From Zeugodacus cucurbitae (taxonomy: Eukaryota; Arthropoda; Insecta; Diptera; Tephritidae): a stretch of DNA of 64,000 nucleotides. The position numbers and the translations under genes were made by a program. The notes beneath the pieces were generated by a model. That model did not search any database and was not told the DNA's origin. It was given only the letters and a program-made list of their open reading frames with translations. Below are positions 34,673 to 46,795 of this stretch, piece after piece; within the stretch, counting starts at the first letter, position 1, and each line of letters begins with the position of its first letter. Location of the stretch: positions 17,467,501-17,531,500 of the forward strand of contig NC_071667.1 of assembly GCF_028554725.1 (NCBI RefSeq), given 5' to 3'.

Positions 34673-34735
34673 ACATATCTTCTCAGTTATATACATTTTT
34701 AGTAAGCAGTTCACTAATCAACTAGCTATATACCT

Positions 34736-36122
34736 CAGTCAAATAATTATATGTGCATGAACTTTTTGCAAAAAAAATTAAAGATTACAAAATTGCAAAA
34801 TATTTCTGAGTATGCAGGTTTGTTATTATTAATGTATACGACATTAAAAACAAAAAATTAACAAATTTCAAAAAATTTTTTTAAATATAAAACAGAATTG
34901 AAGTTTAGGCTAATGGGAAATATTTATATGTGCATTTTACTATTTTTACCATTAAAGCCTATACATTTGAGTTTAACTGAAAGAAATGTTTATTTTAATA
35001 GTCAGTAGAATTGTACTTATATTTTAAAACTAAATTAAGCCGCTTAATCAGAGAATTAACTACTGACTGCAGAATAGTTATGTAAATATTGGCAAATTCT
35101 TGCTTTATGGCTAATTTAAGGTGACGTACTGTCTCAAACTGCTTTCCGTTGTGGAAAACAGGAGCAGAGAGGTTCTCCCAGAGATCATCAATAGGATTTA
35201 GGTTCGAACTCAATTCTGCACATTGTAATACCGGAATTTTCCGGTAGTTAAAGATGTTCTTCGTGTGGATTATATATGTCCAGTTATATGCCATAAATAT
35301 TGCCAGCAAATTTTATTAACTCGCTGTCCAAAAGATCTACATTGATATTAGCATTCATTTGAGTGAATATAAAACATGTAGATAGCTTTCCACAGCAGCA
35401 AAATGCAGTCCATGAAGTAGGACCGTCGTTCCTGGTGCGAATCTCTCCAATATTTCTTGCAATGACCTGGGCCGACCAAATTTTATTTTTTTCGTTACTA
35501 AAGACTGTATTCTATCACTCATCGGCACAGAATTGGTATTTATTTGCAAACCTCAAATGTGCTTTATTGTGTCTTTCTTTAGCGTTGGTTTAGGTGACAT
35601 GGAGGTGTGTTACAGAAACTGATTTTTTTGTATAATTGGAAAAATTATATTTATTGTGATTTTCTGTCTTAACTAGGTGCATATTTGGTCGCTGCTTATC
35701 AAGTCCGCAACTACTAGCCGTCGAATCATCCTTTCGCACCGCTCGTCAATGTTATTTTTCGTCCGCTGCGTCGCACTATACCATAATTAGTGGGGTTTTT
35801 AAGAAATTTGGAGATACAGTTCCGATGTCACTTTGGTCTAGAGCCATTTTGGAACCGCTTTTATGCATTCCTATGATTATTACTTGTTTCTCGGCTGATA
35901 AACTAGTACCACGAGGCATTTTAGGCTTAAAGTTAAATAAATGTAATCACATTTTTAATAAGTCATTAAGTTAATACACCTACAATAATTTTGAAAACAA
36001 ATTTTTGCAAAAAAAGTTTTTGCTGCGACACTATCAGTAAGAAAGATCCACTAAACTGATTTTGCACATATTAATATTTTCTATGCAATACCCAATTCAC
36101 AAGCACATTCTTAATGTAACTT
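34736..36122 (-). mobile_element. Tc3-like element (copy 2), decayed
   Basis: It is closely similar to 12949-14367 from 'CAGTCAAATAATTATATGTG' at the left end to 'TTCTTAATGTAACTTTA' at the right. A 32-bp internal deletion relative to copy 1 lies near 35415. The internal inverted pair is 'AAATATTTATATGTGCA' on the left with one mismatch on the right. Confidence 0.75.
34995..35560 (-). pseudogene. Tc3-like transposase remnant (copy 2)
   Basis: It has the same broken order of blocks as copy 1. The 104-residue C-terminal piece ('LSSNLNPIDDLWENL', 'ILQSVVNSLIKR') differs from copy 1 at one residue only (His for Tyr before 'LKLAIKQEF'). The 32-bp deletion adds a further frame break upstream. Both copies share the Asp where Glu is expected and the same main frameshifts, so the breaks predate their separation. 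Confidence 0.75.
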
Positions 36123-38421
36123 TACAATGAACGAGAAAAGTATGGAACAATTTTCGTTGCATAGTAACGGTAACATATCAACCTTTTATTCCACATTTAC
36201 CGAAATCCAAAAAATAACAGTGAATAAGAAATATAAACAAAAACCGAAATGCACATATAATTATTTAACTGGGGTATCACTAAAAGTTATTGCTGAGTAT
36301 TTTATTTACGTATCTGATGCAAAAGCGTGCTGATTCCATAAATCTTTCCAATGAAATATCAAGATATTTTTTATGTATATCTGCATTAACTTTCGCATTA
36401 GTTAATAATTAGTGAGAGTCTAATGCTATTTGAAACTAAAAACATTTTATTTTATGCTTATTCATTTACTTTTTCCATTGGAAGTTATGGATTTCTAAAT
36501 GTTTAAGTGGGCAGCTGTTCTAAAAATAAGCATAAAAGATATCTGTGCGGAAAATAATTTGTGAATCGTTGACTTAACTAAACTGTCGTAAAAAATACAA
36601 TTTACTCAAGTTCTAGTTGTCTTCCTATCACAGTTGATATAAATTGGATGGTGGTTGAGAATAACATATAACATAATCTAATTATCTTAATGATTGATAA
36701 GCTCACAATTTGACAAGAACCCCAACATATTTGTGACAATATTATAGAAAAGCTTAAGTCTATTTTAGCTGCGGTAGCTATTTTTACTTCTGGTAAAAAC
36801 TTTTTGACTGCAAAAGTATTTATTAAGCATTATTTATTGAATGAATAAATGGTTAATGAAATTTCATTGTGGTTGCCAAAAAGAGAGTATTTTAATTATT
36901 ATGAAATATGTTGCATATATTTTTATTGCTGCATAACTGTGGCAATTAATCATGAACCATGATAATTCAATTATCAGTAATTTACTTATTATCTATACAA
37001 AATACATATGGTTGTATGCGTTAATAAAATTACTATTAAGTACTAATGAAACATTAATTGCTCACCTTTTTTACGGGAATGTGATAATTTAGCTTCTTTA
37101 TATAAGTAGAAATAAATACGAGCAATAAATTCAGATCATAATATCATACTGTGTGAACGGGCAGTTAGCATTTTTCAAACAGCAGGCGAACTGATGAGCT
37201 GTAAAAAGGTGAAAGAGAATTATGATCGCTATAAAATAAGAGAAAGTATGGAAATAAAAAAGTGTTTAAATGATAATATATATATAGTATTTTGATCCTG
37301 ATAGTATAGCAGAAAAAAATTCAATTTTCTGTACAATATACTAACACAAATTGTTCTAATTTAGTACTTTTATTTCTATCTTTACTATACATCTTATCAA
37401 GCGTAGACCAAAATCAAATTTTTGTATAGGTTATTTATTAATTTAATTAACAAAATTTAAGTTCCAACTCGAGATTGTCTGAAGTTCATCAATCATTTTG
37501 GAGTCTCGCAAAGACATTTCCGTTGATAATAGTTCATTAATTAATTACAGTAACTGAACATTGGAGTTTCAGATACTTATGTATAGCTATTTGAGAGCGC
37601 AGATTAATTGAGTAAATTAGTAAATGGTTTACGTTTAATTAAATAGGTGGTGAAAAATAGAACGTGATATCAATACATAATTATTATAACTAATAAATAG
37701 ACAAATCAATATTTATCAACAATTAACACCCTAATTCTAAAAGTATATTAATTATTAACTAATTGAATAGTGTTAACGATTATTCAAAAAAACTAACAAA
37801 AAAAACGTTTGTTACGGCATGTTAATTCGATAAGAAAACGTAGACTCCCCGAGCATATATGCATAAACACACGTTATTAAATATTACTGATAATTAATAA
37901 ATGTGTTAATATTAAATAATATAAATAGAAATGTGCGAAACATAGCGACAACATCTGGATAATCCAGTTGTTATATATTGCTATATACACTGCTGGTAGT
38001 TTGAAAGGCGAGTTGACTTGTTGACAACTATCATTTAATATTATTTGCATTCTGATATCTCAAGAATAAAGTACAAAAAAAATATGTTTACAAAGCAACA
38101 CCCTGTATTTACACATTAGTATTATTTCTGGCACGCTCCAAAATTTGTTCAAGAAAAAAATCGAAGACACTATTAAAATGAAAAAATTAAAGTGGAAAAG
38201 AATGTTTACTTTTAAAAGCTATCACTACAAAAATTTGTTTAATGAAGTCTCGTGATTGATGAAATAATATCATATGATTACATGACATTTTTCAGAACAT
38301 GACAATTACATGACATAAACAAAAAGCAATCAGCAAATGAAAAACAAAATGCTAGCATGCTAGAAATAATTGATCATTCGCATAACTACATACATATTTC
38401 TGAAGAATGTAATCAAAGCAC
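36123..38421. other. Unannotated AT-rich DNA
   Basis: No gene or defined mobile element is recognised. Low-complexity TAATTA/ATTAAT sequence is common from 37600 to 37950. Confidence 0.45.
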
Positions 38422-38665
38422 ATAAAATAAAATAAAATAAAATAAACAAAATAAAATAAAATAAAATAAAATAAAAAAAAAAATAAAATAAAATAAAATA
38501 AAATAAAAAAAAATAAAATAAAACAAAATAAAATAAATTAAAATAAAATAAAATAAAACAAAACAAAATAAAATAAAATAAAATAAAACAAAATAAAATA
38601 AAATAAAACAAAATAAAATAAATTAAAATAGAATAAAACAAAATAAAATAAAATATAAAATTGAA
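38422..38665. repeat. Imperfect AAAAT pentamer tract
   Basis: This is a run of AAAAT (TATTT on the other strand) with scattered AAAAC, AAAAA and AATTA variants, about 240 bp. The long minus-strand open frame over it is only a Phe/Tyr/Leu translation of the repeat. It is the same pentamer as the TATTT tail at 8916-8975. Confidence 0.95.
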
Positions 38666-39107
38666 TTAAATTAAATTAAATAAATAAAAATACTTATGTA
38701 CTTATGAGCACTTGAAGAACTCATTTCCAACAATTGAAAAAAGAAAATATTTTTGATGCATTACAAAGCGCACGCTTCATTCATACCTAACGGTTGTTTG
38801 TAAGTCATAAAACTAAACGAGTTAGATATAGGGTTATGTACATATATCAAAATGATCAAGGTGACGAGACGAGTAACCGAATGAGATATCTAAACGAAAC
38901 TTGGTTGTACTTTGGGACCATGTGAGGGTTGCTTTCGAAAATGGGCAAAATCGGACCACATACACAGATTTTTTTTTTTTTTCAATATTTCTTTATTTAT
39001 TGAATCTGCTTTGTTTAAAGCCTAACAATAAGTATTAAAATCTTAAATCTATTTACAACTAAGTAAGCTCAAGAATGTATTTGAGCTTTTTGGCAGAACG
39101 TTGCTCT

Positions 39108-41755
39108 TTAGTAGGCAGGTAGATCTCTTCTTTTTAAACGAGTTTGATTGGAATGTACCAAGGCGTTTGCCAATGGGTTTGGATGTTCACGAAGTTTAGA
39201 AATATATTTCTTTCTGCTGTCCTCTATTTCCTTCTTTACCATAGGAATATCAAGATCCTTATGGATATTTTCATTACGCATGTACCATGGTGAACCCGTT
39301 ATTGTTCTAAGCATTTTAGATTGGAATCTCTGAATTATATCAATGTTGGTTGCACAGGTCGTACCCCACAGTTGAATACCATACATCCAAATCGGTTTTA
39401 TGATTGCATTGTATAACAGGACTTTGTTGTCTAGGCTAAGTTTAGAATTTTTGTTTAGAAGCCAATTTAAATTTGCTTCATGCAAGTTACTTTACTCGCT
39501 ATATGTTTCCGCCACGTAAGCCTTCGATCCAGGTGAATCCCAAGATAAGTTACTTCATTCGCTTGGGGTACTAATACATTGTTTATTTTAATTGTCCGAC
39601 ATGTTTCTGGCCTTAGGGAAAATGTAACATGCTTGCATTTTTGCTCATTAATTTTTATACGCCAGTTGGCTAGCCATTCTTCGACACAAGTTAAGTGCTC
39701 CTCTAATACTCTTGATGCTCTAATGGGGCATTTGTTTCGGCTTACTATGGCTGTGTCATCCGCAAAAGTGGATGTCAATACGTTGTTAGCTATTGGAAGG
39801 TCTGCTGTATATATTATGTACAGAGTGGGGCCTAATACACTGCCCTGAGGTACACCGGCCCTTATTGCTCGTTCTTCTGATATAAAATCTGCTACTTTAA
39901 CCGTAAATTTCCTATTTCTTAAATATGACTCCAATGTTTTATGCAATTCGTAAGGTAAAACGTTTTTGATTTTCCATAAAAGGCCTTCATGCCAGACCTT
40001 ATCGAACGCCTGAGCTACATCGAGAAAAATAGCTGAACAGTACTCTCTGTGCTCGAATGCTTTCCTGATTTCGTTTGTAATTCTATTCACTTGCTCTACT
40101 GTGCCATGTTTAGCACGAAACCCGAATTGATGGGTTGGTATTATATTATTTTCGTGGAGGAAAGGAGACATTTTTGATAGTAAAACTTTTTCGAATATTT
40201 TGGAAAGACATGGTAAGAGACTTATTGGCCTGTAGGAAGATGGTTGTGTTAAGTCTTTTCCAGGTTTATCTATCATGATGATCTGCGACTTTTTCCACGA
40301 AATTGGATAGTACCCGAAACCAAGAATTGCATTAAAGAGCAAAGAGAGCACTGATATAGCAATATTTGGCAACTCAATTAACATTTTTGGAGTAATATTA
40401 TCGTGTCCTGAAGACTTTTTCGGATTTAGCTCTTTTAGGATCTTGATAATTTCATAAGTAGACGTCCTAATAGACACGCTTGACTCGTTTGCAATATTGG
40501 GCAAAGTTGGCAACTTAAAGTTGTTTTTTGGTACATTGGGTTGAAATACCTTTTCAAGGTGATTTGCAAAGCAATTTGCCTTTTCCTCATTACTGCGCGC
40601 CCAATTACCATTCGACTGTCTTATAGGCATCTTGGAATCTACTGGAGGCTTAAAATACTTTTGGGCTTTCCAAAGGGAGTTTTTCTTGCTAGAATTTGGA
40701 CACAGGTGCTTTATATAATTTTCAGTATTGTATTCTTCATCGCGTTTAAGTGCTTTTTTTAACTTACGTGCAGCCGATTTCAGTTGACGCAGAGTTGAAG
40801 GGGAACGACTTAACTGCCATTCACGTCTCGCTTGCCTTTTCTCATTTACAAGCTTTTCTATTTCATTATTAGTCATGTTTCTAAAAACCTTAACTTTTCT
40901 TTTAGGTGTTGCCAAGACAGCTGCATTTGTTATTACATCATTGAATTCCATTACGCTTTCATCAATATCTCTTCCTGTACTTATTTTTAAATCGATATTA
41001 ATGTGGCTACTGATATATTTTCTATATTTCAACCAGTTAGTTTTAAAAGATGTTAGAGATACTTTTGGCTCAACTATCATGGGCTGTTCGAATAACTTTA
41101 TTAGTACAGGAGAATGATCTGAAGATAAGTCTGTACATGTATCTGCTGTTATTAGCGATCTATCTATATTTTTGACTACAGCAAAATCTATTAAGTCTGG
41201 TATTTTGTTTCTATCACTGGGCCAGTATGTCGGCTTACCAGGAGATATTATATCAAGGTTATTGTGCTTATTTATAATAGTGTAGTACAGCTGTCGTCCT
41301 TTCGGATTAATAAGACGTGAGCCCCAGTACATGTGTTTTGCATTATAATCACCACCAGCTAGAAATCTTGGACCTAGCGTTCCAAAAAAAACTTTAAATT
41401 CGCAGTCTGTAATTTTAAAACGAGGTGGACAGTATATAGCCGTCAGATTGAGGTCAGAGCCTCGATTTTTCAATGATATTGTTGTAGCTTGTAGCTGCGC
41501 TGTAGCATGTGGTTCTAAAGCATGGTGGTTTAACCGATTTCTAACCAATACTGCTGTTCCACCGTGCGCCTTTCCATCTGGATGATTTGTAACATGAAGT
41601 CTATATCCCGCTATAAAGAAATTGTTTTTATTTGTTAAATGAGTTTCTGATATCAGCATAACATCTATGTTTTTTTCAGTCAGAAATCGTATTAACTCCA
41701 GTTTGTGTTGGTTTACACCGTTGGCATTCCATATACAAATATTTAGTATACTCAT
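39108..41755 (-). pseudogene. Jockey-type ORF2: endonuclease/reverse transcriptase, one frameshift
   Basis: The protein nicks chromosomal DNA and reverse-transcribes the element RNA at the nick. The first 762 codons are open. The APE-type endonuclease covers ~1-222: Glu37 in 'ISETHL', Asp136/Asn138 in 'GGDYNA', 'SSDHSPV' at 211-217. The reverse transcriptase covers ~480-740: Asp579 in 'FLDVAQAFD', 'GVPQGSVLGP' at 634, 'FADD' at 664-667. After 'WRKHIASK' the frame shifts near 39470 and the tail continues in another frame as 'HEANLNWLLNKNSK...' to 39108, giving about 880 residues, normal for the clade. No RNase H is seen, as in Jockey. The start codon overlaps the ORF1 stop as ATGA. The single shift may be real inactivation or a sequencing error. 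Confidence 0.9.
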
Positions 41756-42999
41756 TTTTTAGATAATAAAGTTTGTAACATTTGATTTTGAGATTTGATC
41801 AAATCTTGGATCATGTTTTGCATCGTAGACATGAATTGTGTCATACATTGAGTCAGATTTAGAATCATATTTTCAATACCTCCACTTGGTGGATTTTGCG
41901 GTTGTTGCATTTGCACAGCGTTGCCTTTTACCACATTTGCATAGCTTCCCTGGACAAGGATATCCTTAGAATTACCGGGTTTCGAACTCTGGTCTGTAAT
42001 TACTTCATTTTCGTTACGAGGGATATTCAACATTTGGTTACGACGAGCTTGAATTCCCAGTGACAATTTTGATTTCAAGTCTTTATATACAGGGCAGCCC
42101 CTGTAGTTAGCAGTATGATTTCCTCCACAGTTACTGCATTTTTTATTTGTATCCTCTTTTTTAAGAGTGCATTTTGATATTGGGTGCAAATCACCACATA
42201 CCACACAAACACTGCGTAGAGTGCAATATGATTTGGTATGCCCATACTCTTGGCAGTTAGTGCATTGTACCGGACCATTTCTTTTATGAGGTTCTTCAAC
42301 GGTAATTCTACGATGGAGTAAATATTTTAAATTGTATATTGGGTGTGTTTCATTCTTTTTTATTGGATTAGAGTTTGGCAACAATTCAATTTTAAACATT
42401 GGTTGTGGTACTTTATTTCTATTGAAGATATTTACCACATTTTTAATTCCAAAGCCGCATTCTTCAAGGGCTTCTTTGATATCATTAGATTCTACCGAAT
42501 ACTCAATGCCTTTTAAAACAACAACTAGGCCTTTAGAGCTCTTCAGTTGATAAGAATAATAATTCTTGTTGTTATTTGACAAAAATTTCACTATATCCAT
42601 AAAACTTTTCTCAGTGTAGGATTGTATTTTAGTTTCATCAATCTTGCCTTTTTTCAAAGGCACGATATGAAAATTGTTGGTACCTACAATTTCACTGAGT
42701 TTATCAACAAGTGCATTTGAGCTACGCTCACGTAAATATATTGGCGGCGGCTTAGCATTCGCGACTGTGGTGGCACCCTTCGCATCGTCGTCCAAACCAT
42801 TGCTTAGTATGGCAAATCTGTTGCCATTTAAATTTCCAGGCTTATTTGTATTAAGCGTGGCGGGTTGAAACTTTTTGGCATTAACCGCTGTCTTGATAGG
42901 ACTTGATTTCCTTTTTATGTTGACGTAGCGGTCAATGCCAGTCTGTACAGATTGTACTTTTCTCTTCGGTACATGCTCACCTTGCATTGTTTTTTCCAT
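41752..42999 (-). CDS. Jockey-type ORF1, Gag-like nucleic-acid-binding protein
   Basis: This is the ORF1 protein of the LINE, which coats element RNA. The frame is open from 43056, but its first ~10 codons lie in host-repeat sequence ('TGACACCCTGATGACAC' on the plus strand). I therefore take the ATG at 42999 ('MEKTMQGEHVPKRK') as the real start, giving 415 residues. Counting from the longer frame, three zinc knuckles lie at 265-278 (C-x2-C-x4-H-x4-C), 284-296 (C-x2-C-x3-H-x4-C) and 307-321 (C-x2-C-x3-H-x6-C), the typical Gag arrangement of Jockey-clade elements. A basic N-terminus and a Gln/Met-rich C-terminus flank them. The stop overlaps the ORF2 start by ATGA, suggesting termination-reinitiation. 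No break is visible. Confidence 0.9.
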   Translation of the reverse strand: MEKTMQGEHVPKRKVQSVQTGIDRYVNIKRKSSPIKTAVNAKKFQPATLNTNKPGNLNGNRFAILSNGLDDDAKGATTVANAKPPPIYLRERSSNALVDKLSEIVGTNNFHIVPLKKGKIDETKIQSYTEKSFMDIVKFLSNNNKNYYSYQLKSSKGLVVVLKGIEYSVESNDIKEALEECGFGIKNVVNIFNRNKVPQPMFKIELLPNSNPIKKNETHPIYNLKYLLHRRITVEEPHKRNGPVQCTNCQEYGHTKSYCTLRSVCVVCGDLHPISKCTLKKEDTNKKCSNCGGNHTANYRGCPVYKDLKSKLSLGIQARRNQMLNIPRNENEVITDQSSKPGNSKDILVQGSYANVVKGNAVQMQQPQNPPSGGIENMILNLTQCMTQFMSTMQNMIQDLIKSQNQMLQTLLSKK

Positions 43000-43424
43000 T
43001 GTTGTCCGCTCGGTAAATACTGTTTTTTTGACACCCTGATGACACGTGTGAAACATGGATGAAATCGGTTCACAACCACGACAACTTCACTTATAACTCA
43101 CTTTATAATATATACATAAGGAACCAATGAAGATAGCGAAATAAAACTTTGCACAAATACTGTATATTATCTGTGGCCATTACTTGTGAAAAAATTTTCG
43201 AAATCGGCTATAACTTTTCAATGCCCCCGATATCGAATATGAAGAACTCAGTACCTTTGAGTAATTTTTCACCGAAAATATCGGTAAATCTCTCAGATAT
43301 CTCAATTTAATTCAGAGGAAATCTTTTTCTTCTAATAGTGTGTCTCCGTACCAGAAATGGTTAAAATCGGATCATAACTTCCCCTAGCTATCATATACCT
43401 AATTATAGGATTTTCAAAAATACG

Positions 43425-44665
43425 ATGGACTAATATCCGTGGGATAAGCCTCCTCAACATCGCGTATAAGGTTCTGTCGAGCGTACTGTGTGAAAGACTA
43501 AAGCCCGCCGTCAACAAACTGATTGGACCTTATCAGTGTGGCTTTAGACCTAGAAAATCAACAACCGACCAGATATTCACCATGCGCCAAATCTTGGAGA
43601 AGACCCGTGAAAATAGGATCGACACACACCATCTCTTTGTCGACTTTAAAGCTGCTTTCGACAGCACGAAAAGGAGCTGCCTTTATGCCGCGATGTATGA
43701 ATTTGGTATCCCCGCAAAACTAATACGGCTGTGTAAGCTGACGTTGAGCAACACCAAAAGCTCCATCAGGATCGGGAAGGACCTCTCCGAGCCGTTCGAT
43801 ACCAACCGAGTCTTCAGACAAGGTGACTCGCTATCGTGTGATTTCTTTAACCTGATGCTGGAGAAAATAATGCGAGCTGTAGAGCTAAATAGAGAAGGTA
43901 CAATCTTCTATAAGAGTGTACAGCTACTGGCGTACGCCGATGATATCGATATCATTGGAAACAACACCCGCGCCGTTAGTTCTGCTTTTTCCAGACTAGA
44001 TAAGGAAGCGAAGCGTATGGGTCTGGTGGTGAACGAGGACAAGACGAAATATCTCCTGTCGTCAAACAACCGTCAGCGCATTCGCGTCTTGGCTCCCACG
44101 TCACTGTTGACAGTCATAACTTTGAAGTTGTAGATAATTTCGTATACCTAGGAACCAGCATTAACACCGATAATAATGTCAGCCTTGAAATCCAACGCAG
44201 AATCACTCTTGCCAACAGGTGCTACTATGGACTAAGTAGGCAAATGAAAAGTAAAGTCCTCTCTCGACGAATAAAAACCAAACTCTACAAGTCTCTCATC
44301 ATTTCCGTCTTTTTTTACGGTGCAGAAGCGTGGACGATGTCAACATCCGATGATACGGCACTAGGAGTTTTCGAAAGAAAGGTTTTGTGGAAGATTTATG
44401 GTCCCTTAAACATTGGCAACGGCGAATACCGCAGACGATGGAACGATGAGCTGTATGTGTTATTCGAATGGATGAAAGTGCTCCAGCTCTGAAAGTATTC
44501 GATGCAGTACCCGCTGGTGGAAGCCGAGGAAGAGGGAGACCTCCACTCCGATGGAAGGACTAGGTGGAGAGAGAACTGGCTTCGCTTGGTATAACCAATT
44601 GGCGCCAAACTGCCAGAAGGAGGGATACGTGGCGCGCTGTTTAGGCAAATTAAATTACCATATAA
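43425..44665 (+). pseudogene. Second non-LTR retrotransposon: reverse transcriptase fragment
   Basis: A 5'-truncated LINE inserted in the family A copy on the opposite strand to the Jockey element. Sequence before the first ATG is already coding: 'GISLLNIAYKVLSS' and 'GPYQCGFRPRKSTTDQIF'. The open part then has 'LFVDFKAAFDS' (first Asp), 'FRQGDSLSCDFFN' and 'LLAYADDIDII' (YADD). Near 44125 the frame shifts, continuing as 'VDNFVYLGTSINTDNN' through 'YGAEAWTM' and 'FERKVLWKIYGPLNIGN', with another break near 44460. The same C-terminal region recurs at 47205-47812. I cannot fix the clade by eye. It is clearly not the Jockey element next to it. Confidence 0.85.
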
Positions 44666-44868
44666 TCTTAGATATAATGTATGTCGGTGAAATCGGTTCA
44701 GCAATTACCTCAACCTATATACTATATATAATGATTTTCGTTTTTCTATTGGACTTTATGCCGAATATATGAGTCAAATTGTGTGTTATCTTAATAAAAA
44801 TATAGCAATAAATTGCGAGAGACAAAATGTTCGGTTGCACCCGAACTTAGCCTTTCCTTACTTGTTGT

Positions 44869-46187
44869 TATTCAATTTTAATGTGTCAAGTAAACACTAC
44901 CTAGAACTCAGCCGAGGAAAAAATATTTTACTATAAAATATTTACAGTCACATACAAAAAAAAATTATCACTTTGTCATCATTACAAATGGCGAATGAAT
45001 GAATGTATGTACAGATGTATGTATAAATATCTGTAGTCAAGCATACTATAATTAATAATTATTGACATGGGTCAGTTTTTTGTCGCTCAATTGACTGCGA
45101 TAAATTTGAAACACTTGATTAAATATTCATTGTCAATGTAACTACATCTCTACGTACATGCAAACATACACACATTCGATTATATCACTGTTTCCGCGTG
45201 TGTAATTTGAATTCCTCCCGCATGTTTACGTGTGTATATTTACTGCAAAAATTGTATAAATAATAATTACTTCTTAAGTAGTGCAGACATACATAGCGCA
45301 CACATGCAGAGCTGCAAGCTGTCATTTGTATAAAAATTGCCGCCTACGGTTTGTTACTCAGCGTGCAGCGATTGTTTGGACAGCGTACTATGCACGAGCT
45401 AACACCTACGAACACTGAAATAGTTACACTTTGGAAAAATTTAAAGTATTCACGATTATTAAATGCGACAGCTCACTTGAGCACCAGTTTTGAAATTAAA
45501 TTTAATAAATTTTGAAAAAATATGATAATTTTATTTAAAAAAAATTGTGAATTTTGAGAAGTTAAATATTTCCTTTAGATTGGAACTTTAATTTGAGAGT
45601 AACCGACTATCTCTTATTACCCTGAATATTTATGGCTGCTCCGTTCATCAATAGTTAGACAATCGGTTACCCTAAAGAACAAAGTCATAGAAGTCAAATT
45701 ATAGAAGGTACAATCTGTATTTACATATGACTATTTCCAATTATTCACCGAAAATGCTAAAATCCATAAATTTGCCGGTTCCATTACGCAAAAGCAGCGA
45801 TTTAAGTCATATTCTATTACTGTGTAATGAGCGCACAGAAATTTGACTAAGCGCTAACCAACCATGACAGATCAGCAACACATAGACACATTTAAACAGT
45901 GTATTAGTGCTATAAAAGTAGCTGCAATAAAATCAAATGACCGATGCTATAAAAATTGCTACAAAATCTCGTTTTTTGCTTTTGTTGTTTGATGACAAGA
46001 ATCATTGCTTTCATATGAATTGTGTGCTAATGAGCTGCCTAATGACATAAGCGAATGTTGTTGGTATAAAATATTTAGCTGCTGTTCAAATGGATAGTTC
46101 AAAAAGAAATTATTTTCGATTATATTTTAAAGACGACAATGACAGCAATTTGGACCAGTTTAACCTCAGCGGATTGAATATTATAAT
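44869..46187. other. Unannotated AT-rich DNA
   Basis: No gene is recognised. A short inverted pair ('GTAACCGA' at 45600 and 'TCGGTTAC' at 45663) encloses about 55 bp. Confidence 0.4.
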
Positions 46188-46540
46188 ATTTATACTCTCG
46201 CAACAAAGTTGCTACGAGAGTATTATAGTTTTGTCCACATAACGGTTGGTTGTAAGTCCTAAAAATAAACGAGTTAGATATAGGGTTATATGTATATATC
46301 AAAATGATCAGGGTGACGAGAAAAGTTCAAATCCGGATGTCTGTCTGTCCGTCCGTCCGTGCAAGCTGTAACTTGAGTAAAAATTTAGATATCAAACTTT
46401 CAACGGACTTTATTCCACATATATGACGAATATGTGGGTCAAATTGTGTATTATATAATATTAATAAAATTAAACAAATAAATTGCGAGAGTATAAAATG
46501 TTCGGTCACAACCGAACTTAGCCCTTCCTTACTTCTTTTC
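46188..46540 (-). repeat. Family A miniature, about 350 bp
   Basis: Both termini are kept: 'TATACTCTCGCAACAAAGTT' at the left, and 'TTGCGAGAGTATAAAA' with the hairpin 'GTTCGG-TCACAA-CCGAAC' and 'CCCTTCCTTACTT' at the right. The whole interior between 'ATTTAGATATC' and 'AAACTTTCAACGGACTT' (junction near 46394) is deleted. Confidence 0.9.
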
Positions 46541-46795
46541 TATAACGTTTTCCCCCCTTAAACTACTACTACACACAAACTAAAACTCCCTTTTCTAAAG
46601 AAAACTTTCGACATTTTCCAACTATATGAAAAGTATAGAAGAGGTGTGCTAAAAAAACAGTATTTTTCGTTTCTTTTTTAATATATTCTCATCCGTCTAC
46701 ATTTGTACATATAGCACCCACACATACTTAGCTGGAAGGTGCATGGCCACGAAAGCTGGTATCAAACTTAGGGAAACCGGGTTTTAGAGGGGTGC
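46541..46795. other. Unannotated spacer
   Basis: No feature is recognised. Confidence 0.4.

Larger units (their letters stand above)
38969..43028 (-). mobile_element. Jockey-clade non-LTR retrotransposon, nearly complete
   Basis: Both ORFs are present in order on the minus strand, followed by a 3' untranslated region with AATAAA-type signals and a 14-A tail (T-run at 38969-38982). The 5' end lies just upstream of the gag start, giving a leader of only about 30 bases, so slight 5' truncation is possible. ORF1 is intact. ORF2 has one visible frame break near its C-terminus. It is inserted in a family A repeat. No target duplication is visible because the flanks are not contiguous in the host repeat. 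Confidence 0.9.
38788..44868 (-). repeat. Family A copy split by two LINE insertions
   Basis: Family A sequence in minus orientation appears in three blocks: 38788-38968 (from 'ACGGTTGTTTGTAAG', terminus lost), 43029-43424, and 44666-44868 (ending 'AAATTGCGAGAG', hairpin, 'CCTTTCCTTACTTG'). A Jockey-clade LINE lies between the first two and a second LINE fragment between the last two. About 500 bp of family A sequence expected between the first and second blocks is absent, so a deletion accompanied or followed the Jockey insertion. Confidence 0.8.

Noticed and set aside
36127..36333. 68-codon ORF starting 'MNEKSMEQFSLHS'
   Set aside because: It starts at the edge of the Tc3-like copy, has no recognisable motif and AT-rich codon content; treated as chance.
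38360..38641. 93-codon minus-strand ORF rich in Phe, Tyr and Leu
   Set aside because: It is a translation of the imperfect AAAAT pentamer tract and has no stop because of the repeat composition.
44396..44704. Antisense ORFs over the LINE fragments (also 47383-47763)
   Set aside because: They are shadows of the reverse-transcriptase frame on the opposite strand.
45600..45670. Short inverted pair GTAACCGA ... TCGGTTAC
   Set aside because: The core is only 8 bp with patchy extension; chance is likely and no second copy was seen.
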